A DNA stretch of 64,000 bases from Microglena sp. YARC (GCA_022414725.1 CM039464.1:27960488-28024487); one strand, 5' to 3'. Positions 13,801 through 24,415 are shown, counted from the first letter of the stretch. Notes: a model not told the origin generated them from the sequence alone. Numbers and translations: made by a program.

Positions 13801-14366
13801 AATCAAGTAACGTGGGTGTTTGGGGCATGCCACAAGTCCCTTCTAGTACACAATGCAGCCCCTCCCAAAATGTCCTATTGAATCAGCTGCTTACACTCTC
13901 GCCTGCAGGCAACAGACAATCAATTTCAATGTTTCATTTTTGGGCTACTCGTGGCAGCTTCCTGCCAGCTCCAATAGCCAGCCACTGGGTCAAACCTAAT
14001 GCTTGAAGCTGTATTGGAGTGCTTGTCATATGAGCTTTTAGACGCACTATCTAGCTCTAGGTTTGTCTCAAGGACAGGGAACGGGAGCTGCCTAGAAGCT
14101 GCTACGCGTAGCCCAACAAGTCTTATGCAGCGTCGCAAGCGACGCGAAAAGTTGGCAGAGTGTGCTGGCAACGAAACGAAAGGTGGCAACGATGGAGCTG
14201 ACCGAAACCAGTTAGTTATGAGATAGTCTAACAGTTGGCTGACATGTCAGGCTTCAATTTTTTTGTCAAACAACGGACAAATGGGTCATCCTGAAGGGTC
14301 CCACCCCCCAGAGGGAGGAGCTCCGCAAAAAATGAAACAGTTATCCATTTTTGGCTGTTGGGTTCA

Positions 14367-14397
<31 letters not shown>

Positions 14398-16191
14398 AGT
14401 ACAGAAATAGGCAATTCAGAGCAAAATATGGTCTCCACATCCTGTCCTGGAGTTCCCACAGCCGGATGTGTTTGCATATCTAACATGTTATACTACGCAA
14501 TATGTAGCAATATATCAAACATGGTAATTGAAGCGCGTAGCAAGGCATCATGCATACAAGTAGCAACGAATAACAGTAACACTGCACAGCAAGGCAAGGC
14601 TAGATGTAGCAATATATTATACAAGGCAATATCTAATACATTGCTATGCATATTGCAAGGCAATACACGTCATTATACCAAGCACGGTACATGAGATGGC
14701 TATTTACACACCTCATCGGGATTTCCCCCGCGCTAATTTTAGAGCCAAGCGGCTACAATCTCATAATTCAGACTTGCTGGCATGCCTAAACTACAAACCA
14801 GCCCAATAAAAACAGGCTATACAGGCCAGACGAGTCCTTGAGTCGTGGCATCTGAAATAAAGATCGCACCTCATCAGGATTTCCCCCGTGCTGATTTTAG
14901 AGCCAAGCGGCTACAATCTCTTGATTCAGGCTTGCTAGTCTGCCTAAACTACAAACCAGCCCAATAAAAACAGGCTATACAGGCTAGACGAGTCCTTGAG
15001 TCGTGGCATCTGAAATAAAGATCGCACCTCGTCAAGGATTTCCCCCGTGCTGATTTCAGAGCCAAGCGGCTAGAAATTTTGATATCCATCCACAGCAGCT
15101 GGGTTCCAACCTGTATGGCATCAGGCAGTGTTTTGTACTTCAGATTTCTGTAGGTCAGTGTTTTGTACTTCAGATTTAAATAGGCAGTGTTTTGTACTTC
15201 ATATTTATATAGGTAATGTTGAGTAGCTGCTCGGGGAGCTCAAGCCAGATTTCAGGAAAGTTGCGTAGCCACCATCTGTAGCGCGAAGAGCGGCACGAGG
15301 TTCCTGTACGGTATCAAACTATCAGCCATTAAGAAACCGTTATGATACGTGCAGCGACCGCCATGATGCATACAGTGAACAGAATGCATGCAGACAGTAT
15401 GCGCCAGCCACAGCAAGCAGATTTGAAAATCTGGATACTGCTTGCTACCCGTCTCAAGTCTGCCAGCAACATAAACCCTAAATGTAACAAAATGAGGAGG
15501 AAACATGCTTCTAGGTAGGTTTCTAGCCGAAGTGGGCCTCCTCCCCCCCCTTCCTCCTCCCCCGTAGGAAACCTACCTTGTAATGATGTGCCTCGTTCTT
15601 GACCGTTTTCCACATCGCCGCTTTCTTCTTAGTCCAGTCCTCCTTGGACATGGTGCGATAATCATTGATGTACACGGGTACCTTGATCACAAACTTGCCC
15701 ACAGTGAGACTAAGAGAGGCAACCCCCTTGATGAGGTCACCGACGTAGAGGTACCAGGGGCGCATGGTAGAGGGCTTTTGAAGGGCATCAAGGCGGCCAC
15801 GGAGCTTGTTATAGTCACTGACAGCACTGTCACAGGCCTCTGCATCCTTGGACTTCTGGCTGGACTTCTCGCTGGAGAAGGGTGAGCTGAAGAACAGGCG
15901 GGTGACCAGGGCGGTCCTCTGTTGTTGGAGCTGAAGTAGTGGGGGGTACTGGGCCAGCAAGGGGGGCAGTTGGGGGGCCGCCCTGTGGGAGTGAGTGCGC
16001 GCGGAGTCTGCGTCTGTGCTGCTCAGAGAAGAGAGCCCATGCGAGCCTGGGGGGGTGCAGATCCACGAGAAGCAGTTGGGGTCATGTGCAAATCGATCCT
16101 TGGCACCATGAGTAACCGAAAGCAGCAAAGAGGAAGATCGGAAGTCTATTTGTAGCTCCAGAAGCTTCTGCCCTCCTCGCCTAAGCGCCAT
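4894..16191 (-). CDS. LETM1: LETM1/MDM38-type mitochondrial inner-membrane protein (spliced, 3' part frameshifted)
   Basis: LETM1/Mdm38 proteins sit in the mitochondrial inner membrane and act in K+/H+ or Ca2+/H+ exchange and in ribosome binding. Five clean exons join in phase: 16191-15577 (205 codons), 15110-15028, 13407-13338, 12901-12662 and 12000-11887, giving 374 codons. The start at 16191 has a strong context (CCACCATGG) and is followed by an Arg/Ser/Leu-rich presequence-like N-terminus. Family signatures are [15 protein letters not shown] then GKSLTRRERKQL (residues about 206-240), the single membrane segment [19 protein letters not shown] followed by [10 protein letters not shown] (about 248-280), and [12 protein letters not shown]. 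Later exons, including [12 protein letters not shown] and a coiled-coil exon, are recognisable down to 4894 but carry indels. I could not find a stop codon. In the family a coiled coil and an EF-hand-like region follow the LETM domain. Confidence 0.88.
5128..5455. repeat. G-rich simple repeat with a 21-base G run
   Basis: A run of 21 G (5128-5148) is followed by GGT/GAGG/GATG-rich repeat. It lies in the intron upstream, in gene direction, of the 5080-4894 exon. At 5455-5515 there is a partial copy of that exon's 5' part (shared words 'gatgacct', 'agcttgtg', 'ccttgccagtga'). Confidence 0.7.
5660..7110 (-). repeat. Array of copies of both edges of one LETM1-like exon
   Basis: The exon at 6355-6235 has its 5' edge ('gagctccacgagggcctgta' on the plus strand, 6341-6360) repeated at about 6534, 6738, 6924 and 7082, with a period near 160-205 bp. 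Its 3' edge ('cttcttagccaagtc') is echoed at about 5686 and 5968. Copies carry many small indels. Confidence 0.7.
8060..8560 (-). repeat. Copies of the 5' edge of LETM1-like exon 8
   Basis: The exon 8 start (8051, minus strand) with the adjoining 'gatagttt...cagcttt' text at 8000-8055 recurs at about 8172-8240 and 8305-8370. Each copy is followed by the same GTGGT-rich microsatellite. A trace remains near 8550. The unit is roughly 140 bp. Confidence 0.65.
8885..8950 (-). repeat. Copy of the 3' edge of LETM1-like exon 7
   Basis: The text at 9022-9080, which ends exon 7 and carries its donor, is repeated at 8885-8945 with small indels (shared words 'atggtggg', 'cgtggcggtgat', 'ggccctggagag'). 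The following segment with 'caatattg' and 'gcaagcag' is also shared by both and recurs near 13045. Confidence 0.7.
9230..10735. repeat. Minisatellite of about 19 bp units inside a LETM1-like intron
   Basis: About 1.5 kb of tandem 'ggtgagggtgtgggtagag' units between exon 6 (10916-10766) and exon 7 (about 9207-9027). The 10440-10560 part is nearly perfect; elsewhere single-base indels abound. The long minus-strand frames rich in PHPSTHT are by-products of the repeat. Confidence 0.85.
11137..11275. mobile_element. MITE-like palindromic element, copy 1
   Basis: About 140 bp beginning GGGAACGGCAA and rich in nested ATCATATGAT palindromes, with an internal 'cggcagtct' block. The same architecture recurs at 35490, 39297, 43087, 46403 and 48372. 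It lies in the LETM1-like gene's intron 5. The right end is decayed (GTCCCT). No coding capacity. Confidence 0.7.
11541..11575 (-). repeat. Copy of the 3' edge of LETM1-like exon 5
   Basis: The exon 5 end plus donor (plus strand 'catgtatatacctggcaca', 11876-11894) is repeated at 11539-11557 and then joins directly into the SINE-like copy that follows. It lies downstream of exon 5 in gene direction. Confidence 0.6.
11571..11756 (+). mobile_element. SINE-like repeat, copy 1 (head truncated)
   Basis: This matches the body of the element at 23957-24152: 'gtgcg.cttagtgt', 'cggtcgctgtcaac', 'cagcccgtt', 'gtaagac.gg.ctccct' and the end 'caggcgttatcattact'. The tRNA-like head is degraded or missing. 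Confidence 0.7.
12017..12105 (-). mobile_element. SINE-like repeat, copy 3 (3' fragment, reverse)
   Basis: The reverse complement ends with 'cacgccccaccagg' and 'cttatcattac', the 3' end of the SINE-like element at 23957-24152. It lies immediately upstream (gene direction) of LETM1-like exon 5. Confidence 0.55.
13080..13310 (-). repeat. Copies of the 3' edge of LETM1-like exon 3
   Basis: The exon 3 end with its GTGAGT donor (plus strand 'gtgtcactcaccaggat', 13328-13344) is repeated at 13267-13283, followed by the same 'catgggcacca' text. The 'gagtcaatga.agaga' spacer is present twice. A weaker copy is at 13087-13120. The unit is about 60 bp. Confidence 0.75.
13875..13925 (-). repeat. Copy of the 5' edge of LETM1-like exon 3
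   Basis: 'ctcgcctgcaggcaacagac' occurs at 13403-13422, the real acceptor and exon start, and again at 13900-13919. The preceding 'cagctgctt' text is shared too. It lies upstream of exon 3 in gene direction, inside intron 2. Confidence 0.8.
14130..14145. repeat. Hairpin-core repeat GCGTCGCAAGCGACGC, copy 1
   Basis: Perfect 7 bp inverted repeat with a 2 base loop. The surrounding 70 bp ('gtggcaacg', 'acgcgaaaa') recurs at 16632-16700 and, reversed, at 17905-17985. A dispersed non-coding repeat family. Confidence 0.7.
14369..14397. repeat. AAAT microsatellite
   Basis: Tandem 'aaat' units (seven or more) in an intron of the LETM1-like gene. Confidence 0.9.
14700..15020 (-). repeat. Two tandem copies of the 3' edge of LETM1-like exon 2 plus intron
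   Basis: The 3' edge of exon 2 and its donor ('gatcgcacctcgtcaaggat' on the plus strand, 15020-15039) with the following 'gagccaagcggcta' text recurs at about 14865-14920 and 14705-14755. Linker text ('ctacaaaccagcccaat', 'gacgagtccttgagtcgtgg') is also duplicated, giving a unit near 150 bp. The copies keep the coding-like text but lie outside the spliced exon. Confidence 0.85.
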
Positions 16192-16631
16192 GGTGGAAGG
16201 GGCAATCAAGAGCGCCCGCTTAGGCTTGCTGGGATGATGGTTGGCTTCGCGAAAGTCCCAATATTAGCGCATTTGCGATATTCGAGATTCGAGCGAGAGC
16301 GATAAACAGGGTGCAATAAAGTCGTGAAGGGAGAAGATGCCAACAAGATGTGCCCGGATGTGCCCTTACAGCCGTAGAAGCGATTCAACAACAGAACGAC
16401 AATTACTGACGACTTGGGGTTTGGCTCAAGTCAGGGTTTGCATGGTGCACTGGCAGGCAAGAAACCGAATGCGGGCTACACGATACATTGGTTCCGGTAA
16501 GTCCTGATCTCGCGACCAGGACACGTCTTCGAACTGTCTGCAGCCCTGAGATGATTACATTCTGTTCTCGGGAGTGTGGTGAGTAGCGCTTATGCTGGAG
16601 GCTGCTTGACCATGTTATCAAAACAAGTCCT

Positions 16632-18000
16632 AGGCGGCGTCGCAAGCGACGCGAAAAATTTGAGGAAAATGTTGGCTATCGGAATGACAGGTGGCAACGG
16701 AATCGAGTTACGGGACAGTTAGTTGAGACAGTTGGCTTCGTGGCTTCGTGCGATTGGACGACCGCGGACGGACATCGGACAAGCGGACAACAGGGTGACC
16801 CCGGTTGACCCCTACGATCAATGCCCACAAATTTAGGCGGTGGCTCAGAAACACGATCCACCTGCTGTAGGGCTGTCGGGTCACTTCGCCGAGGACATGT
16901 GGCTGGGGTGAGTGGTGATTAGCAACATAACGACATAACAGGGGCTGAAGGGGGTTGGTGGGTGGTGTCGGTGGGTGGGCGTGGATGGGTGCGAGGACGT
17001 TCTCGAAGCCGTCGCCCACCGTAGCGGACTGCTACAACCAAGTACAGGTAGTAAAGTTCGAAGGGTTGAGGGCACGAAGGACTACGTAATTTGAGGGCTT
17101 GAAAGACTGTGTAATTTCACTCACCCACACCCCATCCCGCGCGAGCTTGTAAATCTGGCAGTGTGTGTTAAGTACGTATCTGGCAGTGTGTGCTGTAACC
17201 AAGTTCAAGTTCAAGCATATCTGGCAGTGTGTGCACATAAGGCACGGCAACAATGCAAGGGCTAAAAGGTTACTTCGACGCTGGAGGCCTAGCAACGAAA
17301 CCCACCATGATGAAATAGGTAACTAGACGACAAGCCGAGAGCACAACAAATAAGCCGTCAAAACATCCTCGTTGAAAGCTACGCACAATCGCACTAACGT
17401 TTTTTGTTCTAGATTTTCACTCCAGGAAGTGTGACCCTTGGGGATCCAGAAAGAAAGGCGGATAAATTCCTGTAAGGTAGGCACAAGGCACCCGTTGGAG
17501 ACAGACAAACAGTGTAACAGTCGTACACACTTCATTTCAAGTCGCTCCATCTGTCCAACTATATTTTCTGGTGGGCATTTAGCCACGTGACTTCGTTGCC
17601 TTCTTCTTCGTTTGTGCCGAGCCAGGGCCCATGCGTCTTTTGCAACGATCTTCTCTGAATAATCTGCAAATGGCTAACGTTCCCTTTATTTCCTGCTTGT
17701 CTGACATGTATCGGTGTTTAATCAATTTCTGCCTGCCCCCGGCCCACGTAATCTTGCTGTTATATGAACACTTGAACACACTTTTTGGCGGAGCCCCCTT
17801 TACAAGGAGGCGGGAGCCCCCATGTTTACCCATTTGTCCGTTTGTGCGTCCTACCACAAAATTGAAGTCTGGCGCGTCATCCAACGGTCGTTTAACTAAC
17901 TCACATCAGTCAGCCCCATCGTTGCCACCTTTCGTTCCATTGCCAACACACTCCGCCAATTTTCTGCGTCGCTTGCGATGCTGCATAGGACTTGTTTTCT
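16632..18000. repeat. Dispersed repeats between genes
   Basis: Contains two members of the GCGTCGCAAGCGACGC hairpin family (16632-16700 plus; 17905-17985 reverse). A segment at 17780-17850 ('ggcggagcccc', 'gggagccccc', 'tttaccc') matches 38250-38310 and, reversed, 14255-14340. No supported gene in 16210-18800. Confidence 0.55.
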
Positions 18001-18087
18001 TCTTTTTAGTTGTGAAAAGTACACTGACCCTACTTCCCTGCAGGTGGTGGAATGGTGGGCTTGATAATACACACGTACACACCAGGT

Positions 18088-18238
18088 TTGTCCAGGAGGA
18101 CCCCAGCTCTGCGTCCCGACACGCAACCAATTTCATAGCCTGAGTCCTGCGACGCAACCAACGCATTGAAGCTGCGCTTGCTCCGCTACGGACCCTCCCT
18201 ACGATGCGTCTGCGACGGAGGACGCAGCGTCCTGAAAT
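18088..18238. mobile_element. Short repeat with near-terminal inverted ends, copy 1
   Basis: Begins CAGGAGGACCCC and ends GACGCAGCGTCCTG; a second copy is at 26252-26412. Both contain 'gacgcaac' and 'gtctgcgacgga' blocks. The ends are imperfectly inverted (CAGGA / TCCTG), as in a MITE. A C run of 19 (18251-18269) follows. Confidence 0.6.
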
Positions 18239-19159
18239 GTAACCCTTATACCCCCCCCCCCCCCCCCCCACACACACACCACCTACAAGTAGAGTTAGGT
18301 GTCCACTGTCTAGTATCCAAATTAGCGCTATTGATTTGTATTGTCGATTTTTTTGCCGAAGACGGCGAGCAGCCTTAGTGCTGGCTGGAGCCATGTACCC
18401 AAGTTCAAGTTCAAGTAGCCCTATGATTGGACCCCAATCTTAGAGACCCTGTCCATGAACCATGCTGACTTGTGACCTCTTAACTTGACAAGAAGTACGG
18501 TTAAATCAAGAGAAACAGTCGTGAAGATAGATACAGACACTGACAAAGGACTGTGGTGTAAACACATACCCTTCCTGTCAATCCACTTAGTATGCTCCCT
18601 GTTTTCTATTTCAACATCGCACGGGAGGGGGGGCTTGGAATTAGAAGAAGGCGGGCAGCCCAGATTTGGCTGGAAACCATGTCACAATCCAACTAAATCC
18701 TATACCAGCATAACATTTATCAGTTTGAGGCGAAAATCCTCCTTACAATAAAAAATGAGAACCTTCGTCAAGTCGCTTTGGACCTTATGACCACATTTTC
18801 GAATTTTCTGTTTACTGGAATAAGGGTCCTGTAATTATGTGACTTCTAAGCTAACTGAGGAATGAGGGCAGCTGAATCATCGGTGTGCGGCTGTGTGGCC
18901 ATGTGGCCGAGGAAGACAAGCATCACCATCCATTACCTCCATCCTCAAGTCTCACGTCCCTAACTACAGTCCCATACCCAACAAAATTACACAACAACTA
19001 TAACAACAACAATGACCACAACTACAACAGCAGCAGCAATCGCATTGGTAATGCTAGCCTACCACAAGTCACAGCCAGTGCCATCAACAACCACGGCCAA
19101 CTAAGGTCCCACCCCCAACTCCCACGCCTGCAAGCAACCTCAACCACCACCTTCAACTG

Positions 19160-21655
19160 GAATTATAAGTATACATAAACAGACATAAACAGACGAATGG
19201 CATCTAAACACATATAAGGCACTTTAACAGATATAAGCACCTAAGCACACGAAAGGCACCTTAACACATCTGAGACGCCTAAACACTTCAAAAAACACCT
19301 TAAAGGGATCTAAACACACCCGAGGCAACTCAACACACATAAGCCACCTAAACACAGGAAAGGGATCTAAACACACATGTAAGGCACCTAAACACATCTG
19401 AGACACCTAAACACACGAAAGGCACCTAAACATACGTAAGGCACCTTAATACACCTAAGGCACCCTCACACACATAAACACCTGAACACACCTAAGGCAC
19501 CTTCACACACATAAACACCTGAACACACCTAAGGCACCTAAACACACATGGGACAAGGCACCTACACACACGAAAGGCACCTAAGCACACCTGAGAAACC
19601 TAAAAACACGTAAGGCACCAACACACATCGGAGACACCTCAACACACGAAAGGGATCTAAACACATCTGAGACACCTAAATACACGAAAGGGATCTAAAC
19701 ACATCTGAGGCACCTAAACACACCTTAGACACCTAAACACAGGTAAGGCACCATACACAAATAAGCACCTAAACACACCTAAGGCGTCTAAACACACCCG
19801 AGACAAGGCGCCTAAACACACGTAAGGCACCATAACTCACCTGAGACTACCAAACACACTTAAGCACCTAAACACACCTGAGAAACCTGAACACACTTCA
19901 GGCACCTAGACACACCTGAGAAGCCTAAACGCTCGTAAGGCACCTAAACACACCTGAGACATCTAGACATACGTAAGGCACTTCAACACACGTAAGCAAC
20001 CAAACACACTTAAGCATCTTAACACACCTGAGAGAAGGCACCTAAACACACTTGAGACACCTAGACATACGTAAGGTACTTCAACACACGTAAGCAACTA
20101 AACACACTTAAGCATCTTAACACACCTGAGAGAAGGCACCTTAACACACGAAAGGCACCTAAACACACTTGAGACACCTAGACATACGTAAGGCACTTCA
20201 ACACACGTAAGCACCTAAACACACCTAAGCATCTTAACACACCTGAGAGAAGGCACCTTAACACACGAAAGGCACCTAAACACACTTGAGACACCTAGAC
20301 ATACGGAAGGCACTTCAACACACGAAAGCAACTAAACACACCTAAGCATCTTAACACACCTGAGAGAAGGCACCTAAACACACGAAAGGTACCTAAACAC
20401 ACCTGAGAAACCTCAACACACTTAAGGAACCTCAACACACCCGAGAAACCTTAACACACTTAAGCCACCTCAACAAACTTAAGGCACCTAAAGACACCCG
20501 AGAAACCTTAACACACTTAAGCCACCTCAACACACCTGAAAAACCTCAACACACTTAAGGCACCTAAACACACCAGAGAAACCTTAACATACTTAAGCCA
20601 CCTCAGCACACGAAAGGTACCTAAACACACCTGAGAAACCTCAACACACAAAAGGGATCTAAACACACTTGAGACACCTATAGACGCGTAAGGAAATTAA
20701 ACATACATAAAGCACCTAAACACACCTGAGACACCTTAACACACTTTTGGCACCTAAACACACAAAAGGCATCTAAACACACCCGAGACAAGGCACCTAA
20801 ACACACGAAAGGCACCTTAACACACCTGAGAAACCCAAACACACATAAGCACCTAGACACACAACAAACACCTAAACACACAGAAGGCACCTTAACACAC
20901 CGAAGGCACCTAGACACGCGAAAAACAACTTAACGCACCTGAGAAACCTAAACACATGCAAGGCACCTAAACACACCTGAGAAGCTTAAACACTCGTAAG
21001 GCACCAAAACACACCTGAGACACCTAGGCCTGCGTAAGGCACTTTCACACACGTAAGCACCTAAACACACGTAAGCATCTAAACACACCCGAGACAAGGC
21101 ACCTAAACCCTCGAAAGGCACCTTAACACACCTATGGTATCTAAACACACCTGACAGACGGAAGGTACCTTAACACACCTGAGGCACCCACACACACATA
21201 AGCACCTAGACACACGGAACACACCTGAACACATGTAAGGCACCTAGACACACATGAGGTACCTGAACACACCTGAGGCACTCAAACACACATAACTACC
21301 TAGGCACACGAACACACCTGAACACATGTAAGGCACCTACACACACTTGAGAAACCTAAACACACGTAAGGCACCTACACACACTTGAGAAACCTAAACA
21401 CACGTAAGGCACCTACACACACTTGAGAAACCTAAACACACGTAAGGCACCTACACACACTTGAGAAACCTAAACACACGTAAGGCACCTACACACACTT
21501 GAGAAACCTAAACACACGTAAGGCACCTACACACACTTGAGAAACCTAAACACACGTAAGGCACCTACACACACTTGAGAAACCTAAACACACGTAAGGC
21601 ACCTTCACACACTTGAGAAACCTAAACACACGTAAGGCACCTAAACACACCTAAG
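19160..21655. repeat. 2.5 kb minisatellite of 'cctaaacacac' units
   Basis: Head-to-tail degenerate units alternating 'cctaaacacacctgagacac' and 'cctaaacacacgtaaggca'. From 21333 to about 21645 a 38 bp higher-order unit ('gcacctacacacacttgaga' plus 18 bases) is repeated about eight times almost without change. Minus-strand frames rich in Cys-Val-Leu-Gly are by-products. No gene seen. Confidence 0.95.
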
Positions 21656-21660
21656 GCTCA

Positions 21661-22811
21661 AACCAGCAACCATCGCTACCATCACCATCACAACAAAACA
21701 TTGTTTACCGCTACTAACAATACCAGCACAACAATCACCATCAGCACCTATGTGTCACTTGTATCAACATTAGCACCTAATGTAGCACTCACGCTACCAT
21801 GATCATCTGTAGGGCAGCACATTAGCACCAGACCATTACCAACCTCGTCTCTCTAACACCAACACAACTATAACCCTTAACCCTATCGACGATAACCAAC
21901 AGTAACCACGCTAGCAGTACAACAACCTCCACTGCTACCACCAACAAATATGCTCCTGCAACACAGGCACTATATTAATTTACACCATTTTCATCACACA
22001 AAAAATACCTCCAACAAAGTGTTTTTTCGACGATGCGTCGCCATTCATCTGTTGCATGGCGTCGCATGGGATTGGTGCTGCCACTCAACCCCCCCGGGCT
22101 CCGCGCGTCACGCGGGCTACTCAACAATCCTGTAATCAGGCTTGAGTAGCCCAAGTAGCTACACAACCTGGACTACAGAAATCTGAAATAAAAAACACTG
22201 AGCTCCTACGATGAGTGAGTTATAGATTCACCACAAGAAGCTCAAGCAGTTTTCATTATCTCCCACCACTACCGATAGGACTGAAAGCACTCAACAGCCC
22301 CCTTAAACTAATTGCAGGAGAACAATCAGCACTCACCTGCAATGATCAGCAGGTTGACAAAAGCTCCACAAGCAACAAGCAGCCTATCCGTCGCTTATCG
22401 CAGCAGCTCTAACAGGTATCCCGGACACAGCAATACCAGCATTATCGCCAGAAGCGCCAGCACCAAGCACAGTCAGGAGCTGCTTTTAACCATACTATTA
22501 ATCCTATCATGAGCAGCACTTCAATCACATGCATTTATGAGTCAGAGCACATGCCCACACACTATGGGAGGAGAGGCTAAGGACACATCTGTGTCGGCAA
22601 CCTGCTGTCATGCACGGGAGATGAGTGGGACGGAGGAGATTGTGGATAAAGAATACTTGCGCTCATTACACTGGTGCTCATTGGCTTGCAATCAAAGGAG
22701 CAAATGAAACCATACAGAGTTTTGTTAAATGTTATCAATTCCTTTCATACCTATATTAATCAAGCTTGCTATGGGTACAGTCTATTGAGCCCCATCGAGC
22801 AGAGTGCCCAA
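21661..22811. other. No recognisable gene
   Basis: Mixed-composition sequence with CCA/CAA-rich text (21661-21960). I see no exon with family similarity or a convincing splice pair. Confidence 0.4.
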
Positions 22812-23225
22812 TCAAGGCCTCCTAGTGTACAGGATAGCAAAGATAAGCCCCATCATGGCAGTCACACGGGGTGGGTAGGCATAGATTTGTGATGTCAGGG
22901 ATCCCAGGGCAAACACCATGATGAGGGTGTACACACCCTGGCCCAAGGTGCTGGGCCTAGCAATACCGTCACCTCGAAGCTTGGCCCAAGGGTTGTGGAT
23001 GGGACCGCTGGTGCTCATCTGCTTCTGGGTGGTGCGAGAGGGCAGCAACTGCGAGGGAGTCAGGGTCTTTCCAACCAAAAGAGGGCTCTGCTGCTCCTTC
23101 TCAGAATAGGTATGGATGAGCGCTGAGAAGTTGTTTCCAAAGCCGAGTGCGCATGGCTGGCTCGCGGATTGAAGAAACTGCTGCGATTGCACGAATGCTC
23201 GCGAAATCAAGGATGTCGCCCTCAT
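22812..23225 (-). CDS. Small, possibly mitochondrial, single-span membrane protein (unidentified)
   Basis: An uninterrupted 137-codon frame. The N-terminus (MRATSLISRAFVQSQQF) is rich in Arg, Ser and Ala and lacks acids, like a mitochondrial targeting peptide. A hydrophobic segment, GVYTLIMVFALGSLTSQIY, starts near residue 97, and a second hydrophobic stretch (AMMGLIFAILY) near 122. The layout (presequence, short soluble part, C-terminal membrane segment) resembles small subunits of respiratory complexes, but I do not recognise the family. The start is the first ATG of the frame. Whether the C-terminus is spliced cannot be judged. Confidence 0.55.
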   Translation of the reverse strand: MRATSLISRAFVQSQQFLQSASQPCALGFGNNFSALIHTYSEKEQQSPLLVGKTLTPSQLLPSRTTQKQMSTSGPIHNPWAKLRGDGIARPSTLGQGVYTLIMVFALGSLTSQIYAYPPRVTAMMGLIFAILYTRRP

Positions 23226-23956
23226 CTGATGCAGGAAGAGAGAAAATGGAATGCTAAGAATGGAGCAAAAGAAAGAAGTTTGCGCTGTAACGCTTCAACT
23301 AATGCGACAATCCTAAGGCAACTTGCAATGGAAATTAGTAAACTCACCGCAATCTTAGGAGGGACCGCTGGCTGTCCAATATTTGCTCAGCTCCGCAGCG
23401 GAACTCGTGTAGCATTTGAAGCACCGAAACACGATTGCCATAAACTTGTACTTCAGAAATCGCTGGTCCCGAGTTAATCAAATTTATGGTCCCGTACCTG
23501 GGACAGGGTCCCTGGCTTGGTCTCGACACTCGCGAGCTTTCGAACTTCCTCCGGTGAACTTCCTCCAGGGTGCGAGACCTGCATGATACTGGCTACAGTC
23601 GCGACTGCCGAGTTACCGATTTGCACATTTTCCATCAACCGAATATAGGACGACGGAACAGACAATATTCTGTGTCCCTGAGTTCCCAACCTTCCTTCAA
23701 ATGAATCCCCCCAAAGGAGAGCACACTAGTGATTAACTGTAACAAGCTTGCATGCTTTCTACTATATACCGCAAGCAGATTCCTCGCCTGCTTGGTAGCG
23801 AGTTAATCAGGCGACTTATAACACTGCCACACCGGTCACTCACGCTCACAACTGCAATCCTCCATAACACAATTATACCAGCACCTACATTACATAGTGT
23901 TAGGCAGGTCAGTATTGACAAAACACAGCAACTTCAGGGTCTTCCAACTATGAATC

Positions 23957-24152
23957 CCCGTTCAACGAACGGCTCAATGGCAGAGCTCCTTGACCGACGA
24001 AGGTGCAGGGTTCGAATCCGCACGGGTGCGCTTTAGTGTTCGCGGTCGCTGTCAACCGCCATGGTAGCTGTGTCCAGTTAAAGTAGCAGCCCGTTGCCCA
24101 CCGCCGTAAGACGGGGCTCCCTAAATATCACGCCCCACCAGGCGTTATCATT
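23957..24152 (+). mobile_element. tRNA-derived SINE-like element, best copy
   Basis: The head carries a plausible A box (TGGCAGAGCTC, 23978-23988) and a perfect B box (GGTTCGAATCC, 24009-24019) at tRNA-like spacing. It is followed by a body with 'cggtcgctgtcaacc' and 'gccgtaagacggggctccct', ending 'caggcgttatcattac'. Body copies exist at 11571-11756 and, reversed, at 12017-12105. It could be mistaken for a tRNA, but no acceptor-stem pairing is evident. Confidence 0.7.
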
Positions 24153-24261
24153 ACTTTCCAATTATGAGGGAAATCAAGAACCTCGTGGCCTCGTGGACTC
24201 CTACAGTTATCTGGCCCACTCTACTGCCGTATAGGATTATTTAATTATATTGTAGAATTAA

Positions 24262-24415
24262 ATTATCACTGTAGCCCGAAGTCAGGGCACCCGTCGGTTA
24301 AACGATTGTTTGGGGCTCAGTTCATCAGTGCTTTTTCTCTTTAAGCCCTTCCTATATGGTTGGGCAAGTCCCTTTCCCTATTTGGCCTACCCCTGGATTG
24401 TAACATACGTATATA
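24262..24415 (+). mobile_element. Short interspersed repeat family B, copy 1
   Basis: About 150 bp starting near 'cactgtagc', then 'cccgtcggttaaacgattg', 'ttcagttcat' and ending 'ggcaagtccctt', 'cctacccctggattgtaaca'. Copies: 34031-34270 (plus, with an internal insertion) and 52855-53010 (reverse). 3' fragments lie at 25088-25145 and 63204-63262. The left part resembles a tRNA A/B box pair, so a second SINE family is possible. Confidence 0.65.

Noticed and set aside
24001..24030. A tRNA gene suggested by the GGTTCGAATCC box
   Set aside because: No matching acceptor stem or cloverleaf arms. The repeated body and relatives make a SINE more likely.
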